Shown: positions 41,805 through 50,735 of the stretch, in pieces | How the letters are laid out: each line of letters starts with the position of its first letter | Position numbering within the stretch: position 1 is the first letter of the stretch | DNA from: Halomonas sp. M4R1S46 | Lineage (GTDB): Bacteria > Pseudomonadota > Gammaproteobacteria > Pseudomonadales > Halomonadaceae | NCBI RefSeq assembly: GCF_025725685.1 | Contig: NZ_CP107008.1 | Coordinates: forward strand, 1,922,001 to 1,986,000 | Length of the DNA stretch: 64,000 bases | Reading direction: 5' to 3' | The notes under the pieces: generated by a model | Database searches by the model: none | What the model was told of the DNA's origin: nothing | The model's input: the letters and a program-made list of their open reading frames with translations, nothing else | Program-made: the position numbers and the translations under genes

Positions 41805-43586
41805 ATGCGCAGCCATTATTGCGGCCAGCTGAACGAGACCATGGTGGATCAGACGGTCACCCTGTGCGGCTGGGTACATCGCCGCCGTGACCATGGCGGG
41901 GTCATCTTCCTTGACATGCGCGACCGTGACGGCATTGCCCAGGTCGTGGTCGACCCCGATACCGCCGAGGCCTTCGCCATTGCCGACCGCGCCCGCAGCG
42001 AGTATGTGCTGCGCATCCAGGGTCGCGTGCGGCTGCGCCCCGAGGGCACCGAGAATCCCAACATGCCCACCGGGCTGATCGAGGTGCTGGCCAAGGACGT
42101 CGAGGTGCTTAACACCGCGGTCACGCCGCCCTTCCAGCTCGACGAGCATGGCAAGGTCGGCGAGGAGGTTCGCCTCAAGCATCGCTATATCGACCTGCGG
42201 CGCCCGGAGATGATCGACAAGCTGCGGCTGCGCTCGCGCATCTCCCACAGCGTGCGGGCCTATCTCGAGGGCCAGGGCTTCCTGGACATCGAGACCCCGA
42301 TCCTGACCCGCGCTACCCCCGAGGGCGCCCGGGACTACCTGGTGCCGAGCCGCACCCATGCCGGCAGCTTCTTCGCGCTGCCGCAGTCGCCCCAGCTGTT
42401 CAAGCAGCTGCTGATGGTGTCCGGCTTCGACCGCTACTACCAGATCGCCAAGTGCTTCCGCGACGAGGACCTGCGCGCCGACCGTCAGCCGGAATTCACC
42501 CAGATCGACCTCGAGGCCTCCTTCGTCGAGGAAGAGGACATCATGGCGATCACCGAAGGCATGATCCGCCAGCTGTTCAAGGAAGTGCTGCAGGTCGAGC
42601 TGCCCGAGTTCCCGCGCATGCCCTACGCCGAGGCCATGAACCGCTTCGGCTCCGACAAGCCGGACCTGCGCATCCCGCTGGAGCTCACCGACGTCGACGA
42701 CCTGATGAAGGACGTGGACTTCAAGGTGTTCTCGGGGCCGGCGAACGCCGACGACGGCCGCGTCGCGGCCCTCAAGGTCAAGGGCGGTGCCTCGCTGTCG
42801 CGCAAGGAGATCGACGAGTACACCAGGTTCGTCGGCATCTACGGCGCCCGCGGCCTGGCCTGGATCAAGGTCAACGAGCGTGCCAAGGGCCTCGAGGGGC
42901 TGCAGTCGCCGATCGTCAAGTTCATGGAGGGCGTGGTCGAGCAGTTGCTGGACCGGGTCGGCGCCGAGGATGGTGACATCATCTTCTTCGGGGCCGACAA
43001 GGCGCGCATCGTCAACGAGGCGCTGGGCGCGCTGCGCGTCCGGCTGGGCGAGGATCTCGACCTCTACACCTGCGAGTGGTCGCCGCTGTGGGTGGTCGAC
43101 TTCCCGATGTTCGAGGATGACGGCAGCGCCCGCCTGCAGGCGCTGCACCATCCCTTCACGGCACCGTCCTGCGACGTCGAGACCCTCAAGAACCGCCCGG
43201 CCGAGGCCCTGTCCCGGGCCTATGACATGGTGCTCAACGGCACCGAACTGGGCGGTGGGTCGATCCGTATCCACGACCAGGCCATGCAGCAGACGGTCCT
43301 CGAGGTGCTGGGCATCGACCAGCAGGAGGCCCGCGAGAAGTTCGGCTTCCTGCTCGACGCCCTGCAGTACGGCGCGCCGCCCCATGGTGGCCTGGCCTTC
43401 GGCCTCGACCGCCTGGTCATGCTGATGAGCGGGGCCCGCACCATCCGCGAGGTCATCGCCTTCCCCAAGACCCAGAGCGCGGCCTGCCTGATGACCGACG
43501 CCCCGGGCGAGGTCAGTGCCGAGCAGCTCAAGGAGCTCAACATCCGCCTGCGCCAGAAGGCCAAGGCGGAAAGCGCCGGCGAGTAA
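41805..43586 (+). CDS. aspS: Aspartyl-tRNA synthetase
   Basis: A 593-residue bacterial-type class II synthetase. The OB-fold anticodon-binding domain is at the N-terminus (HRRRDHGGVIFLDMRDRDG), class II motif 2 is CFRDEDLRADRQPEF, the GAD insertion domain lies between about 290 and 430, and motif 3 is GLAFGLDRLVML. It charges tRNA-Asp in the cytoplasm. Whether it also charges tRNA-Asn cannot be told safely. A hairpin at 43609-43632 follows. Confidence 0.98.
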   Translation: MRSHYCGQLNETMVDQTVTLCGWVHRRRDHGGVIFLDMRDRDGIAQVVVDPDTAEAFAIADRARSEYVLRIQGRVRLRPEGTENPNMPTGLIEVLAKDVEVLNTAVTPPFQLDEHGKVGEEVRLKHRYIDLRRPEMIDKLRLRSRISHSVRAYLEGQGFLDIETPILTRATPEGARDYLVPSRTHAGSFFALPQSPQLFKQLLMVSGFDRYYQIAKCFRDEDLRADRQPEFTQIDLEASFVEEEDIMAITEGMIRQLFKEVLQVELPEFPRMPYAEAMNRFGSDKPDLRIPLELTDVDDLMKDVDFKVFSGPANADDGRVAALKVKGGASLSRKEIDEYTRFVGIYGARGLAWIKVNERAKGLEGLQSPIVKFMEGVVEQLLDRVGAEDGDIIFFGADKARIVNEALGALRVRLGEDLDLYTCEWSPLWVVDFPMFEDDGSARLQALHHPFTAPSCDVETLKNRPAEALSRAYDMVLNGTELGGGSIRIHDQAMQQTVLEVLGIDQQEAREKFGFLLDALQYGAPPHGGLAFGLDRLVMLMSGARTIREVIAFPKTQSAACLMTDAPGEVSAEQLKELNIRLRQKAKAESAGE

Positions 43587-43608
43587 GGCACTCGCTCCGG
43601 CAAGCTCG

Positions 43609-43632
43609 CACCGGCGCCTCAGGGCGCCGGTG
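43609..43632 (+). terminator. Terminator hairpin after aspS
   Basis: CACCGGCGCC-TCAG-GGCGCCGGTG, a perfect 10-bp stem followed by TCATTT, 22 nt past the aspS stop and upstream of yebC. Confidence 0.65.
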
Positions 43633-43737
43633 TCATTTGCGCCCGACACCCACCCAGCCAGCGACAACGCCCCGATGCCCGCCTCGCGCGACGCGCCGGG
43701 CACGGCGGGCCAACGAGGCTTCCCGAGGAGACGTGAC

Positions 43738-44490
43738 ATGGCAGGCCATAGCAAATGGGCCAACATCAAGCATCGCAAGGCCGCCCAGGATGCCAAGCGC
43801 GGCAAGATCTTCAGCAAGCTGATCCGCGAGCTGACCGTGGCTGCCCGCCAGGGAGGCGGCGAGCCCGGCGACAACCCGCGCCTGCGGGCCGCCATCGACA
43901 AGGCGCTGGCCAACAACATGACCAAGGACACCATCCAGCGGGCGGTGGACCGGGGCGCCGGCAACAGCGACGGCGACGACATGGAGGAGGTCGTCTACGA
44001 GGGCTATGGTCCCGAGGGTGTGGCCATGCTGGTGGAGGCGATGACCGATAACCGCAATCGCACTGTCTCCGAGGTGCGACATGCCTTCAACAAGCACGGC
44101 GGCAATCTGGGCACCTCCGGCTCCGTGGCCTTCATGTTCCACAAGCAGGGGCGCCTCACGCTGCCCCGGGGGACCAGCGAGGAGGCCGCCATGGAGGCGA
44201 CCCTGGCCGCCGAGCCCGAGGATATCGAGACCCTGGACGATGGTCGTCTGGAGGTGGTCACCAGCCCCCAGGCCTTCGGCGCGGTGAAGGATGCCCTGGT
44301 CGCGGCGGGCATCGACCCCGACGCCAGCGACGTCGGCCTGTACCCCGACAACTATGCCCCCATCGACGACGCCGAACTCGGGCGACGCATCATCAAGCTG
44401 GTGGACATGCTCGAGGACCTGGACGATGTGCAGAATGTTTACACCAATGCGGACTTCTCGGATGCCATCATGGAGGCTCTTGGAGAGTGA
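43738..44490 (+). CDS. yebC: YebC/TACO1-family protein
   Basis: A 250-residue YebC-family protein with the invariant N-terminus MAGHSKWANIKHRKAAQDAKRG (first 22 residues, given here only by its beginning MAGHSKWANIKHRK). The family was long treated as transcriptional regulators and is now linked to relief of ribosome stalling. It usually precedes ruvC, as here. The final ten codons and stop are part of a 63-bp tandem repeat that continues downstream, so the gap to ruvC is enlarged to 231 bp. The coding sequence itself looks complete. Confidence 0.95.
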   Translation: MAGHSKWANIKHRKAAQDAKRGKIFSKLIRELTVAARQGGGEPGDNPRLRAAIDKALANNMTKDTIQRAVDRGAGNSDGDDMEEVVYEGYGPEGVAMLVEAMTDNRNRTVSEVRHAFNKHGGNLGTSGSVAFMFHKQGRLTLPRGTSEEAAMEATLAAEPEDIETLDDGRLEVVTSPQAFGAVKDALVAAGIDPDASDVGLYPDNYAPIDDAELGRRIIKLVDMLEDLDDVQNVYTNADFSDAIMEALGE

Positions 44491-44685
44491 GCATGGCCAC
44501 CAATGCACGCTTGACCGGCCTCGGATGCCATCATGGAGGCTCTTGGAGAGTGAGCATGGCCACCAATGCACGCTTGACCGGCCTCGGCTGCCATCATGGA
44601 GGCTCTTGGTGAGTGAGCGGGGCCACCAATGCACGCTTGACCGGCCTCGGCTGCCATCATGGAGGCTCTTGGTGAGTGAGCGGGG
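44458..44685 (+). repeat. 63-bp tandem repeat duplicating the yebC 3' end
   Basis: Three full units (44458-44520, 44521-44583, 44584-44646) and a partial fourth (44647-44685) lie in tandem. Unit 1 includes the last yebC codons and TGA. Units 1 and 2 differ by one base at most, while units 3 and 4 share variants (TCGGCTGCC, TTGGTGAG, GCGGGG), showing stepwise duplication. Unit length is a multiple of three. There are no spacers, so it is not a CRISPR array. Confidence 0.95.
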
Positions 44686-44721
44686 GCGGGCGGGTGCACC
44701 CTCACGGGCGGAGCAGGGCCG

Positions 44722-45267
44722 ATGCTGATCCTGGGCATCGATCCCGGGTCGCGGATCACCGGTTACGGGGTGCTGGATGTCACCGAGTCCACGCCGCGCT
44801 ACGTGGCCAGTGGCTGCATCCGCACCCGGGGCGACGACCTGGCCCAGCGCCTGGCCCAGGTCTATGCCGGCATCAGCGAGGTGATCGGCCGGCATGGCCC
44901 CGGGGAGTTCGCCATCGAGCAGGTGTTCATGTCGAAGAACGCCGACTCGGCGCTCAAGCTCGGCCAGGCGCGCGGCACCGCCATCGTCTGCGCCGCCAAC
45001 CATGGCCTGCCGGTGAGCGAGTACGGCCCGCGCCAGATCAAGCAGGCGGTCACCGGGGGCGGGGCGGCGGACAAGGCCCAGGTCCAGCATATGGTGACCG
45101 CCATCCTCGGGCTGTCGGGCACGCCCCAGGCCGATGCGGCCGATGCCCTGGCGATCGCTCTGACCCACGCCCATGCGCGACGGGGCCTGATCACCCGGGG
45201 CAGCTACGGCGGTGGCAGCAAGCGGTCACGCAAGGGCAGCACCTGGCGGGACTACCGGCCCTCCTGA
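44722..45267 (+). CDS. ruvC: Holliday-junction resolvase RuvC
   Basis: A 181-residue RNase H-fold endonuclease. Catalytic acidic residues are in LGIDPGSRITGYG (Asp), AIEQVF (Glu) and the AADALAIALTH pair (Asp-Asp). It cuts Holliday junctions delivered by RuvAB. It starts after GGAGCAGGGCC. Its normal close spacing to yebC is broken by the tandem repeat array. ruvA follows after 133 bp with a possible separate promoter (TATAGT at 45342). Confidence 0.97.
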   Translation: MLILGIDPGSRITGYGVLDVTESTPRYVASGCIRTRGDDLAQRLAQVYAGISEVIGRHGPGEFAIEQVFMSKNADSALKLGQARGTAIVCAANHGLPVSEYGPRQIKQAVTGGGAADKAQVQHMVTAILGLSGTPQADAADALAIALTHAHARRGLITRGSYGGGSKRSRKGSTWRDYRPS

Positions 45268-45400
45268 GTGTCGCGGGATGGCGACGCGAGCCCGTTTTCG
45301 AACGCCGTTTGCCTGGACTGGCATGGCGCGAAGGGGACCAGTATAGTGATCGCGACGCGCCCCGCCGCGCTGGATTCTTGACCAAGGACAGTGACATACC

Positions 45401-46015
45401 ATGATCGGACGCTTGCGTGGCACCCTGCTGGAGAAACAGCCACCCTGGCTGGTGGTGGACGTGGCCGGTATCGGCTATGAGCTCGAGGCGTCGATGACGA
45501 CCCTGGTGGCCCTGCCGGGTCTCGGGGAGGAGGTCACGTTGTACACCCACCTGACGGTGCGCGATGACGCCCACCTGCTCTACGGCTTCGCCCGGGAGCA
45601 GGAACGGGCCCTGTTCCGGGCCCTGATCAAGGTCAATGGCATCGGGCCCAGGCTGGCCCTGGCGATCCTCTCGGGCATGGACGAGGATGCCTTCATCCGC
45701 TGCGTGATGGACGACGACGTCAAGGCGCTGACCCGCCTGCCCGGCGTCGGCAAGAAGACCGCCGAGCGGCTGATCGTGGAGATGCGCGACCGCTTTCCCC
45801 ACTGGGAGGGCGGCGCCGAGCTCACGGCCGCCGAGGTGGGGCCCGTGCCGTCGCCGGCGACCGGTCGCCAGGAGCCGCTGGCCGATGCCGAGGCGGCGCT
45901 GGTCAGCCTGGGCTACAAGCCCGCCGAGGCCACACGCATGCTGGCCGGTCTCGAGGAAGAAGGCAGTACCGAGGCGATGATCAAGGCGGCCCTGGCTCGC
46001 CGCATGGCGGGCTAG
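45401..46015 (+). CDS. ruvA: Holliday-junction branch-migration subunit RuvA
   Basis: A 204-residue RuvA. The OB-fold N-terminal domain (MIGRLRGTLLEKQPPWLVV, about 1-60), tandem helix-hairpin-helix motifs (KVNGIGPRLALAILSG and RLPGVGKKTAERLI), and the C-terminal RuvB-binding domain (after a Pro-rich linker near 145) are all visible. It binds four-way junctions as a tetramer and loads RuvB. Spacing to ruvB is 49 nt. Confidence 0.97.
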   Translation: MIGRLRGTLLEKQPPWLVVDVAGIGYELEASMTTLVALPGLGEEVTLYTHLTVRDDAHLLYGFAREQERALFRALIKVNGIGPRLALAILSGMDEDAFIRCVMDDDVKALTRLPGVGKKTAERLIVEMRDRFPHWEGGAELTAAEVGPVPSPATGRQEPLADAEAALVSLGYKPAEATRMLAGLEEEGSTEAMIKAALARRMAG

Positions 46016-46064
46016 ACCATGCCCCGGCCATCCTTCCCATCCCGGCTCCCAGCGGAGGACCAGC

Positions 46065-47084
46065 ATGCTGGAAACTGACCGCTTGATCGCTGCCGACACC
46101 CGCGAGGGCGAGGGCAGCCTCGACCACGCCATCCGACCCAAGCATCTCCACGACTACATCGGGCAGCCCCGGGTGCGCGAGCAGCTGGATATCTTCATCA
46201 GCGCCGCCCGCGGCCGCGAGGAGAGCCTCGACCATACCCTGGTCTTCGGCCCACCGGGGCTGGGCAAGACCACGCTTGCCAACATCATCGCCACCGAGAT
46301 GGGCGTGGGCCTCAAGTCGACGTCCGGCCCGGTGCTCGAACGCGCCGGCGATCTCGCCGCCATGCTCACCAACCTGACGCCCGGCGACGTCCTGTTCATC
46401 GACGAGATCCACCGCCTGTCGGCGGTGGTCGAGGAGATCCTCTATCCCGCCATGGAGGATTTCCAGCTCGATATCGTGATCGGCGAGGGACCGGCGGCGC
46501 GGTCCATCAAGCTCGACCTGCCGCCCTTCACGCTGGTCGGCGCGACCACCCGCGCCGGCCTGCTGACCTCGCCGCTGCGGGACCGCTTCGGCATCGTCCA
46601 GCGCCTGGAGTTCTACAGCATCGAGGAGCTCACCGAGATCGTCGCCCGCTCGGCCCGACTGCTCGGCGTGGAGAGCGATACGGGCGGAGCCCGGGAGGTG
46701 GCGCGCCGCTCCCGGGGCACACCGCGTATCGCCAACCGTCTGCTGCGTCGGGTGCGCGACTTCGCCGAGGTGCGCGGTACCGGACGCGTCGATGCCGGGA
46801 TCGCCGACCAGGCCCTCAACATGCTCCACGTGGACCACCATGGCCTGGACCACATGGATCGTCGCCTGCTGCTGGCGATGATCGAGAAGTTCGATGGCGG
46901 TCCGGTGGGCGTCGACTCCCTGGCCGCCGCCATCGGCGAGGAGCGCGACACCATCGAGGATGTCATCGAGCCCTACCTGATCCAGCAGGGCCTGATGATG
47001 CGCACCGCCCGCGGTCGGGTGGTGACCCGCCAGGCCTGGCAGCACTTCGGCCTGGCCCCGGACGACCGGGCCCCGACCCCCTGA
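46065..47084 (+). CDS. ruvB: Holliday-junction helicase RuvB
   Basis: A 339-residue AAA+ motor. Walker A is GPPGLGKTT, Walker B LFIDEIH, sensor 1 GATTRAG, the arginine-finger/sensor 2 region RSRGTPRIANRLLRR, and a winged-helix C-terminus. It pumps DNA through the RuvA-bound junction. The start is at MLETDRLI after GGAGGACCAGC. The next genes are tolQRAB-pal, a common gammaproteobacterial arrangement. Confidence 0.98.
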   Translation: MLETDRLIAADTREGEGSLDHAIRPKHLHDYIGQPRVREQLDIFISAARGREESLDHTLVFGPPGLGKTTLANIIATEMGVGLKSTSGPVLERAGDLAAMLTNLTPGDVLFIDEIHRLSAVVEEILYPAMEDFQLDIVIGEGPAARSIKLDLPPFTLVGATTRAGLLTSPLRDRFGIVQRLEFYSIEELTEIVARSARLLGVESDTGGAREVARRSRGTPRIANRLLRRVRDFAEVRGTGRVDAGIADQALNMLHVDHHGLDHMDRRLLLAMIEKFDGGPVGVDSLAAAIGEERDTIEDVIEPYLIQQGLMMRTARGRVVTRQAWQHFGLAPDDRAPTP

Positions 47085-47122
47085 CGACTCACCCAGTCAC
47101 GATCGAAGAGACGAGGAATCCC

Positions 47123-47812
47123 GTGAACGACGCCATGTCCATTCCCCACCTGATCATCAACGCTAGCGGCGTGGTCCAGGCGGTGATGCTGTTGCTGCTG
47201 CTGGGTTCGCTGCTCTCCTGGGTAGTGATCTTCCAGCGCACCTTCGTGATGCGCCGGGCCCGCAAGGCCCATCGCCGCTTCGAGGACCGCTTCTGGTCCG
47301 GGGTCGACCTCAACGAGCTCTACCGCGAGACGCCCTCCGAGCAGGAAACCCTGGGCGCCGAGCACATCTTCCGTGCCGGTTTCCGCGAATTCAATCGCCT
47401 GCTGCCCAAGACCCGCAGCCCCCAGGCGATCCTCGACGGGGTCCAGCGCAGCATGCGCGTCGCCTGGTCCCGGGAGGAGGACCGCCTCAACCTGCACCTG
47501 GTCTTCCTGGCCACGGTCGCCTCGTCGAGCCCCTATATCGGGCTGTTCGGCACCGTGTGGGGGATCATGGGCTCCTTCCAGTCCCTTTCCATGGCCCAGC
47601 AGGCGACCCTGGCCACCGTTGCGCCCTGGATCGCCGAGGCGCTGATCGCCACCGCCATGGGCCTGTTCGCCGCGATTCCCGCGGTGATCTTCTACAACCG
47701 GCTCTCCTCCGAGTCCTCGCGGCTGCTGGGCAAGTACGAGGACTTCGCCGAGGAGTTCCATTCCATCCTGCACCGCAACCTGCAGGGGCGCGGCGACGCC
47801 GCCGCCGGCTGA
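47123..47812 (+). CDS. tolQ: Tol-Pal system proton channel subunit TolQ
   Basis: A 229-residue MotA/TolQ/ExbB protein with three membrane segments (about 13-35, 135-155, 170-190). The SSSPYIGLFGTVWGIM motif and APWIAEALIATAMGL segment define the ion channel. It starts with GTG after GAGGAATCCC. With TolR it converts proton motive force into movement of TolA for outer-membrane constriction at division. Confidence 0.96.
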   Translation: MNDAMSIPHLIINASGVVQAVMLLLLLGSLLSWVVIFQRTFVMRRARKAHRRFEDRFWSGVDLNELYRETPSEQETLGAEHIFRAGFREFNRLLPKTRSPQAILDGVQRSMRVAWSREEDRLNLHLVFLATVASSSPYIGLFGTVWGIMGSFQSLSMAQQATLATVAPWIAEALIATAMGLFAAIPAVIFYNRLSSESSRLLGKYEDFAEEFHSILHRNLQGRGDAAAG

Positions 47813-47824
47813 GGGAGACACGTC

Positions 47825-48265
47825 ATGCACGGACCCTTCCATCGCATGGGTCGGCGCAAGCCGATGAACGAGATCAATGTGGTCCCGTTCATCGACGTCA
47901 TGCTGGTGCTGTTGGTGATCTTCATGATCACCGCGCCGATGCTGACCCAGGGCGTCCAGGTCGACCTGCCCCAGGTCACCTCCGAACCCATCGAGGAGAG
48001 CGAGGAGCGCGACCCGATCGTCGTCTCGGTGGACCGTGAGGGGCAACTGTTCATCACCCTGGGCGACGACACGACCGAGGTGACGCTGGACGAGCTGAGC
48101 CAGCGGGTGATCATCCTGCTCGAGCGCCAGCCCGGCACACCGGTGCTGGTCGAGGGAGATCGGAACGTCTCCTACGGCCAGGTGGTCACCCTGATGAGTA
48201 CCCTGCAGACGGCCGGCGTCGAGAACGTCGGGCTGATCTCGGAACCGCCCCCCGGGGAGGCCTGA
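47825..48265 (+). CDS. tolR: Tol-Pal system protein TolR
   Basis: A 146-residue ExbD/TolR protein. A single membrane helix (about 20-42) carries the proton-binding aspartate in VVPFIDVMLVLLVIF, followed by the short TAPML hinge and a periplasmic domain. It forms the channel with TolQ. It lies 12 nt after tolQ and 9 nt before tolA, so translation is coupled. Confidence 0.95.
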   Translation: MHGPFHRMGRRKPMNEINVVPFIDVMLVLLVIFMITAPMLTQGVQVDLPQVTSEPIEESEERDPIVVSVDREGQLFITLGDDTTEVTLDELSQRVIILLERQPGTPVLVEGDRNVSYGQVVTLMSTLQTAGVENVGLISEPPPGEA

Positions 48266-48274
48266 GGAGAGCCC

Positions 48275-49423
48275 ATGGCCAGACACCAACGACGCGTGGG
48301 CTATGGTCTGCCGCTGCTGCTCGCCATTGCCCTGCATCTCGGGATCCTGGTGATCAGCGTGATCCGCTTTCCGGCGGCCGAGGAGGAGCCACCCAATCGG
48401 GCCATCGTGCAGGCCACCCTGGTCAGCACCGAGACCGCCACCGACCGGGCGCAGCGCGCCGAGGAAGCCAAGTCCGCGGCCCAGGCGGCCAAGCAGGCCG
48501 AGGAGGAAACGGCGCGCCGGCAGGCCGAGGAGGAGGCCCGACAGGCCGAGCGGGAGCGCCAGGCCCGGCAGGCCGAGGAAGCGGCCGAAGCCGAGGCGCG
48601 TGAGGCGGCCCGTGAAGCGGCCAAGCAGGCCGCCGAAGAGGCGGAGCGGCGTGCCGCCGAGGCCGAGCGCGAGGCCGAACGCCAGCGCCAGGCCGAGGAA
48701 GAGGCCCGGCGCCAGCGCGAGGCCGAAGCGGAACGCCAGCGCCAGGCCGAGGAAGAGGCCCGGCGCCAGCAGGAGGCCGAGGAACAGCGCCGCCGGGAGG
48801 CCGAAGCGGAACGTCAGCGCCAGGCCGAGGAAGAGGCCCGGCGCCAGCGGGAGGCCGAGGAACAGCGCCGCCGGGAGGCCGAAGCGGAACGCCGGCGCCA
48901 GGCCGAGGAAGAGGCCCGTCGCCAGCGGGAGGCCGAGGAGCAGCGTCGCCGGGAGGCCGAAGCGGAACGTCAGCGCCAGGCCGAGGAAGAGGCCCGTCGC
49001 CAACGGGAGGCCGAGGAGCAGCGTCGTCAGGAAGAAGCCGCCCGCCGCGCGGCGGAGGCGGCCCAGCAGGGGCTGGACCAGGCCATCGCCGGCGAGTCGG
49101 AGAGCGTGGCCAACAGCGCCCAGGCCCAGGAGGCCGCCAACGGCTTCATTAACCTGGTGCGTCAGGCGGTCGAGCAGGCCTGGGCGATACCGCCCAACGT
49201 GACCGGCAATGCCACCGCCGAGATTCGGGTGCGGCTGGGGCCCTCCGGGGAGCTGTTCGCCGCGAGCATCGGGCGCAGCAGCGGTGACAGCGCCTTCGAC
49301 CGCTCGGCGCTCCAGGCGGTCGAGGCCGCGGCACCCTTCGCCGAACTGCGTGAGCTACCTTCATCGGTACAGCGTCAGTACCGAGAATTCAACCTCAGAT
49401 TCAAACCGGGGGATATCCGCTGA
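48275..49423 (+). CDS. tolA: Tol-Pal envelope-spanning protein TolA
   Basis: A 382-residue TolA. An N-terminal membrane anchor (about 11-31), a long charged Ala/Glu/Gln/Arg helix (about 55-265) and a C-terminal globular TolA domain (about 285-382, with FINLVRQAVEQAWAIP and TAEIRVRL) are visible. It links TolQR in the inner membrane to Pal and TolB. The helix includes four near-identical 26-residue units. Its stop overlaps the tolB start by one base. Confidence 0.95.
   Translation: MARHQRRVGYGLPLLLAIALHLGILVISVIRFPAAEEEPPNRAIVQATLVSTETATDRAQRAEEAKSAAQAAKQAEEETARRQAEEEARQAERERQARQAEEAAEAEAREAAREAAKQAAEEAERRAAEAEREAERQRQAEEEARRQREAEAERQRQAEEEARRQQEAEEQRRREAEAERQRQAEEEARRQREAEEQRRREAEAERRRQAEEEARRQREAEEQRRREAEAERQRQAEEEARRQREAEEQRRQEEAARRAAEAAQQGLDQAIAGESESVANSAQAQEAANGFINLVRQAVEQAWAIPPNVTGNATAEIRVRLGPSGELFAASIGRSSGDSAFDRSALQAVEAAAPFAELRELPSSVQRQYREFNLRFKPGDIR
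48719..49030 (+). repeat. Four 78-bp in-frame repeats in tolA
   Basis: Residues 149-252 of TolA are four 26-residue units (EAEAERQRQAEEEARRQREA plus EEQRRR, with single changes). DNA identity between units is high, so copy number may vary by recombination without breaking the frame, changing helix length. Confidence 0.9.
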
Positions 49424-50712
49424 TGAGAGCCTTGATGACTACCTGGCTGGCGGCCGCGCTGCTGTTCTGCGCGCCGTTCGTCCAGGCCGAACTGACCATC
49501 GACATTACCCGCGGCAACGAGCAGGCCACGCCCATCGCGGTGGTACCCTTCGCCGACGAGGGTGGCCAGCTGCCCGTCGACGTGGCCCAGGTCGTCGCCG
49601 ACGACCTGGAGCGCAGCGGCTACTTCGACCCCCTCGAGCGGGAGGCCATGTTCGCCACTCCCTCGAACGGCGACGAGGTCAAGTTCGGTGACTGGCAGGC
49701 CCTGGATACCCGCTACCTGGTGGTCGGGCGGGTCCGCCGCGAGGCCGGACGGGTCGAGATCCGCTACGAGCTGATGGACGTCAGCGGCCAGTCGCGGATG
49801 CTCGGTGAGGTGCTGACCGCCAATGACAGCCAGCTGCGTGCCGCGGCGCACCGCATCAGCGACAAGATCTTCGAGGAGATCACCGGCATTCGCGGCGCCT
49901 TCTCGACCCGCATCGCCTATGTCACCTCCCAGGGCGTGGGCGAGCAGACGTCCTACCAGCTGTTCGTCGCCGATGCCGACGGACGCAACAGCAAGCAGGT
50001 GCTGAGCTCCGATGAGCCGATCATGTCGCCGGACTGGTCGCCGGATGGCCGCAAGCTGGCCTATGTCTCCTTCGAGTCCGGCCGACCGGCGATCTACGTG
50101 CAGGAAGTGGCCAGCGGCCGCCGGGCGCAACTCACCTCCTTCGAGGGCCTCAACAGCGCGCCGGCCTGGTCGCCGGACGGTCGCCGCCTGGCCATGGCGC
50201 TGTCCAAGGACGGTCAGCCGGACATCTATGTCATGGATATCGGCTCGCGCAACCTCGAGCGGGTCACCAGCGGCGACAGCATCGAGACCGAGCCCGCCTG
50301 GGCGCCGGACGGGCGTAGCCTGATCTACACCTCGGACCGCAGCGGCGGCCCGCAGATCTATCGCCAGGCGCTGGGCGGCGGCAGCCCCGAGCGCCTGACC
50401 TTCACCGGCAACTACAATGCCCGGGGGCGCTTCGGCCCGGACGGCGAGTCCATCTTCCTGATCCATCGCGGCGGCAACGGCTATCAGGTCGCCCGCCAGG
50501 ACCTCGACAGCGGGCGTCTCGTCGAGCTGAGCGAGAGCGGCCAGTCAGAATCGCCCAGTGTCGCGCCCAACGGCACCATGGTAATCTTCGCCACCCAGCA
50601 GGGAGGCAACGGTGTGCTGGGGGCCGTGACCGCGGATGGACGCGCGTCCTTCCGCCTGCCCGCGGCCCAGGGTGAGGTTCGCGAACCCTCCTGGTCACCT
50701 TTCCTGAACTGA
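49423..50712 (+). CDS. tolB: Tol-Pal periplasmic beta-propeller TolB
   Basis: A 429-residue periplasmic protein. A cleavable signal ends about VQAE (residue 23), a TolB N-terminal domain follows to about 165, then a six-bladed propeller with repeated SPDWSPDGRK, APAWSPDGRR, EPAWAPDGRS motifs. It binds Pal through the propeller and TolA through its N-terminus. The ATG shares one base with the tolA stop. Confidence 0.97.
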   Translation: MRALMTTWLAAALLFCAPFVQAELTIDITRGNEQATPIAVVPFADEGGQLPVDVAQVVADDLERSGYFDPLEREAMFATPSNGDEVKFGDWQALDTRYLVVGRVRREAGRVEIRYELMDVSGQSRMLGEVLTANDSQLRAAAHRISDKIFEEITGIRGAFSTRIAYVTSQGVGEQTSYQLFVADADGRNSKQVLSSDEPIMSPDWSPDGRKLAYVSFESGRPAIYVQEVASGRRAQLTSFEGLNSAPAWSPDGRRLAMALSKDGQPDIYVMDIGSRNLERVTSGDSIETEPAWAPDGRSLIYTSDRSGGPQIYRQALGGGSPERLTFTGNYNARGRFGPDGESIFLIHRGGNGYQVARQDLDSGRLVELSESGQSESPSVAPNGTMVIFATQQGGNGVLGAVTADGRASFRLPAAQGEVREPSWSPFLN

Positions 50713-50735
50713 TGTCTCACGCAAGGAGTCTTACG

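Noticed and set aside
44458..44685. Possible CRISPR-like array
   Set aside because: Units are contiguous 63-bp tandem copies without variable spacers, and the first unit is yebC coding sequence.
44439..44759. Minus-strand ORF with a repeated 21-residue peptide
   Set aside because: It is the antisense reading of the tandem repeat, stays open only because the unit is a multiple of three, and has no ribosome-binding site.
46973..49003. 676-residue minus-strand ORF with repeated Gly-Leu-Phe phrases
   Set aside because: It is the shadow of tolA, tolR, tolQ and part of ruvB; high GC keeps antisense frames open.
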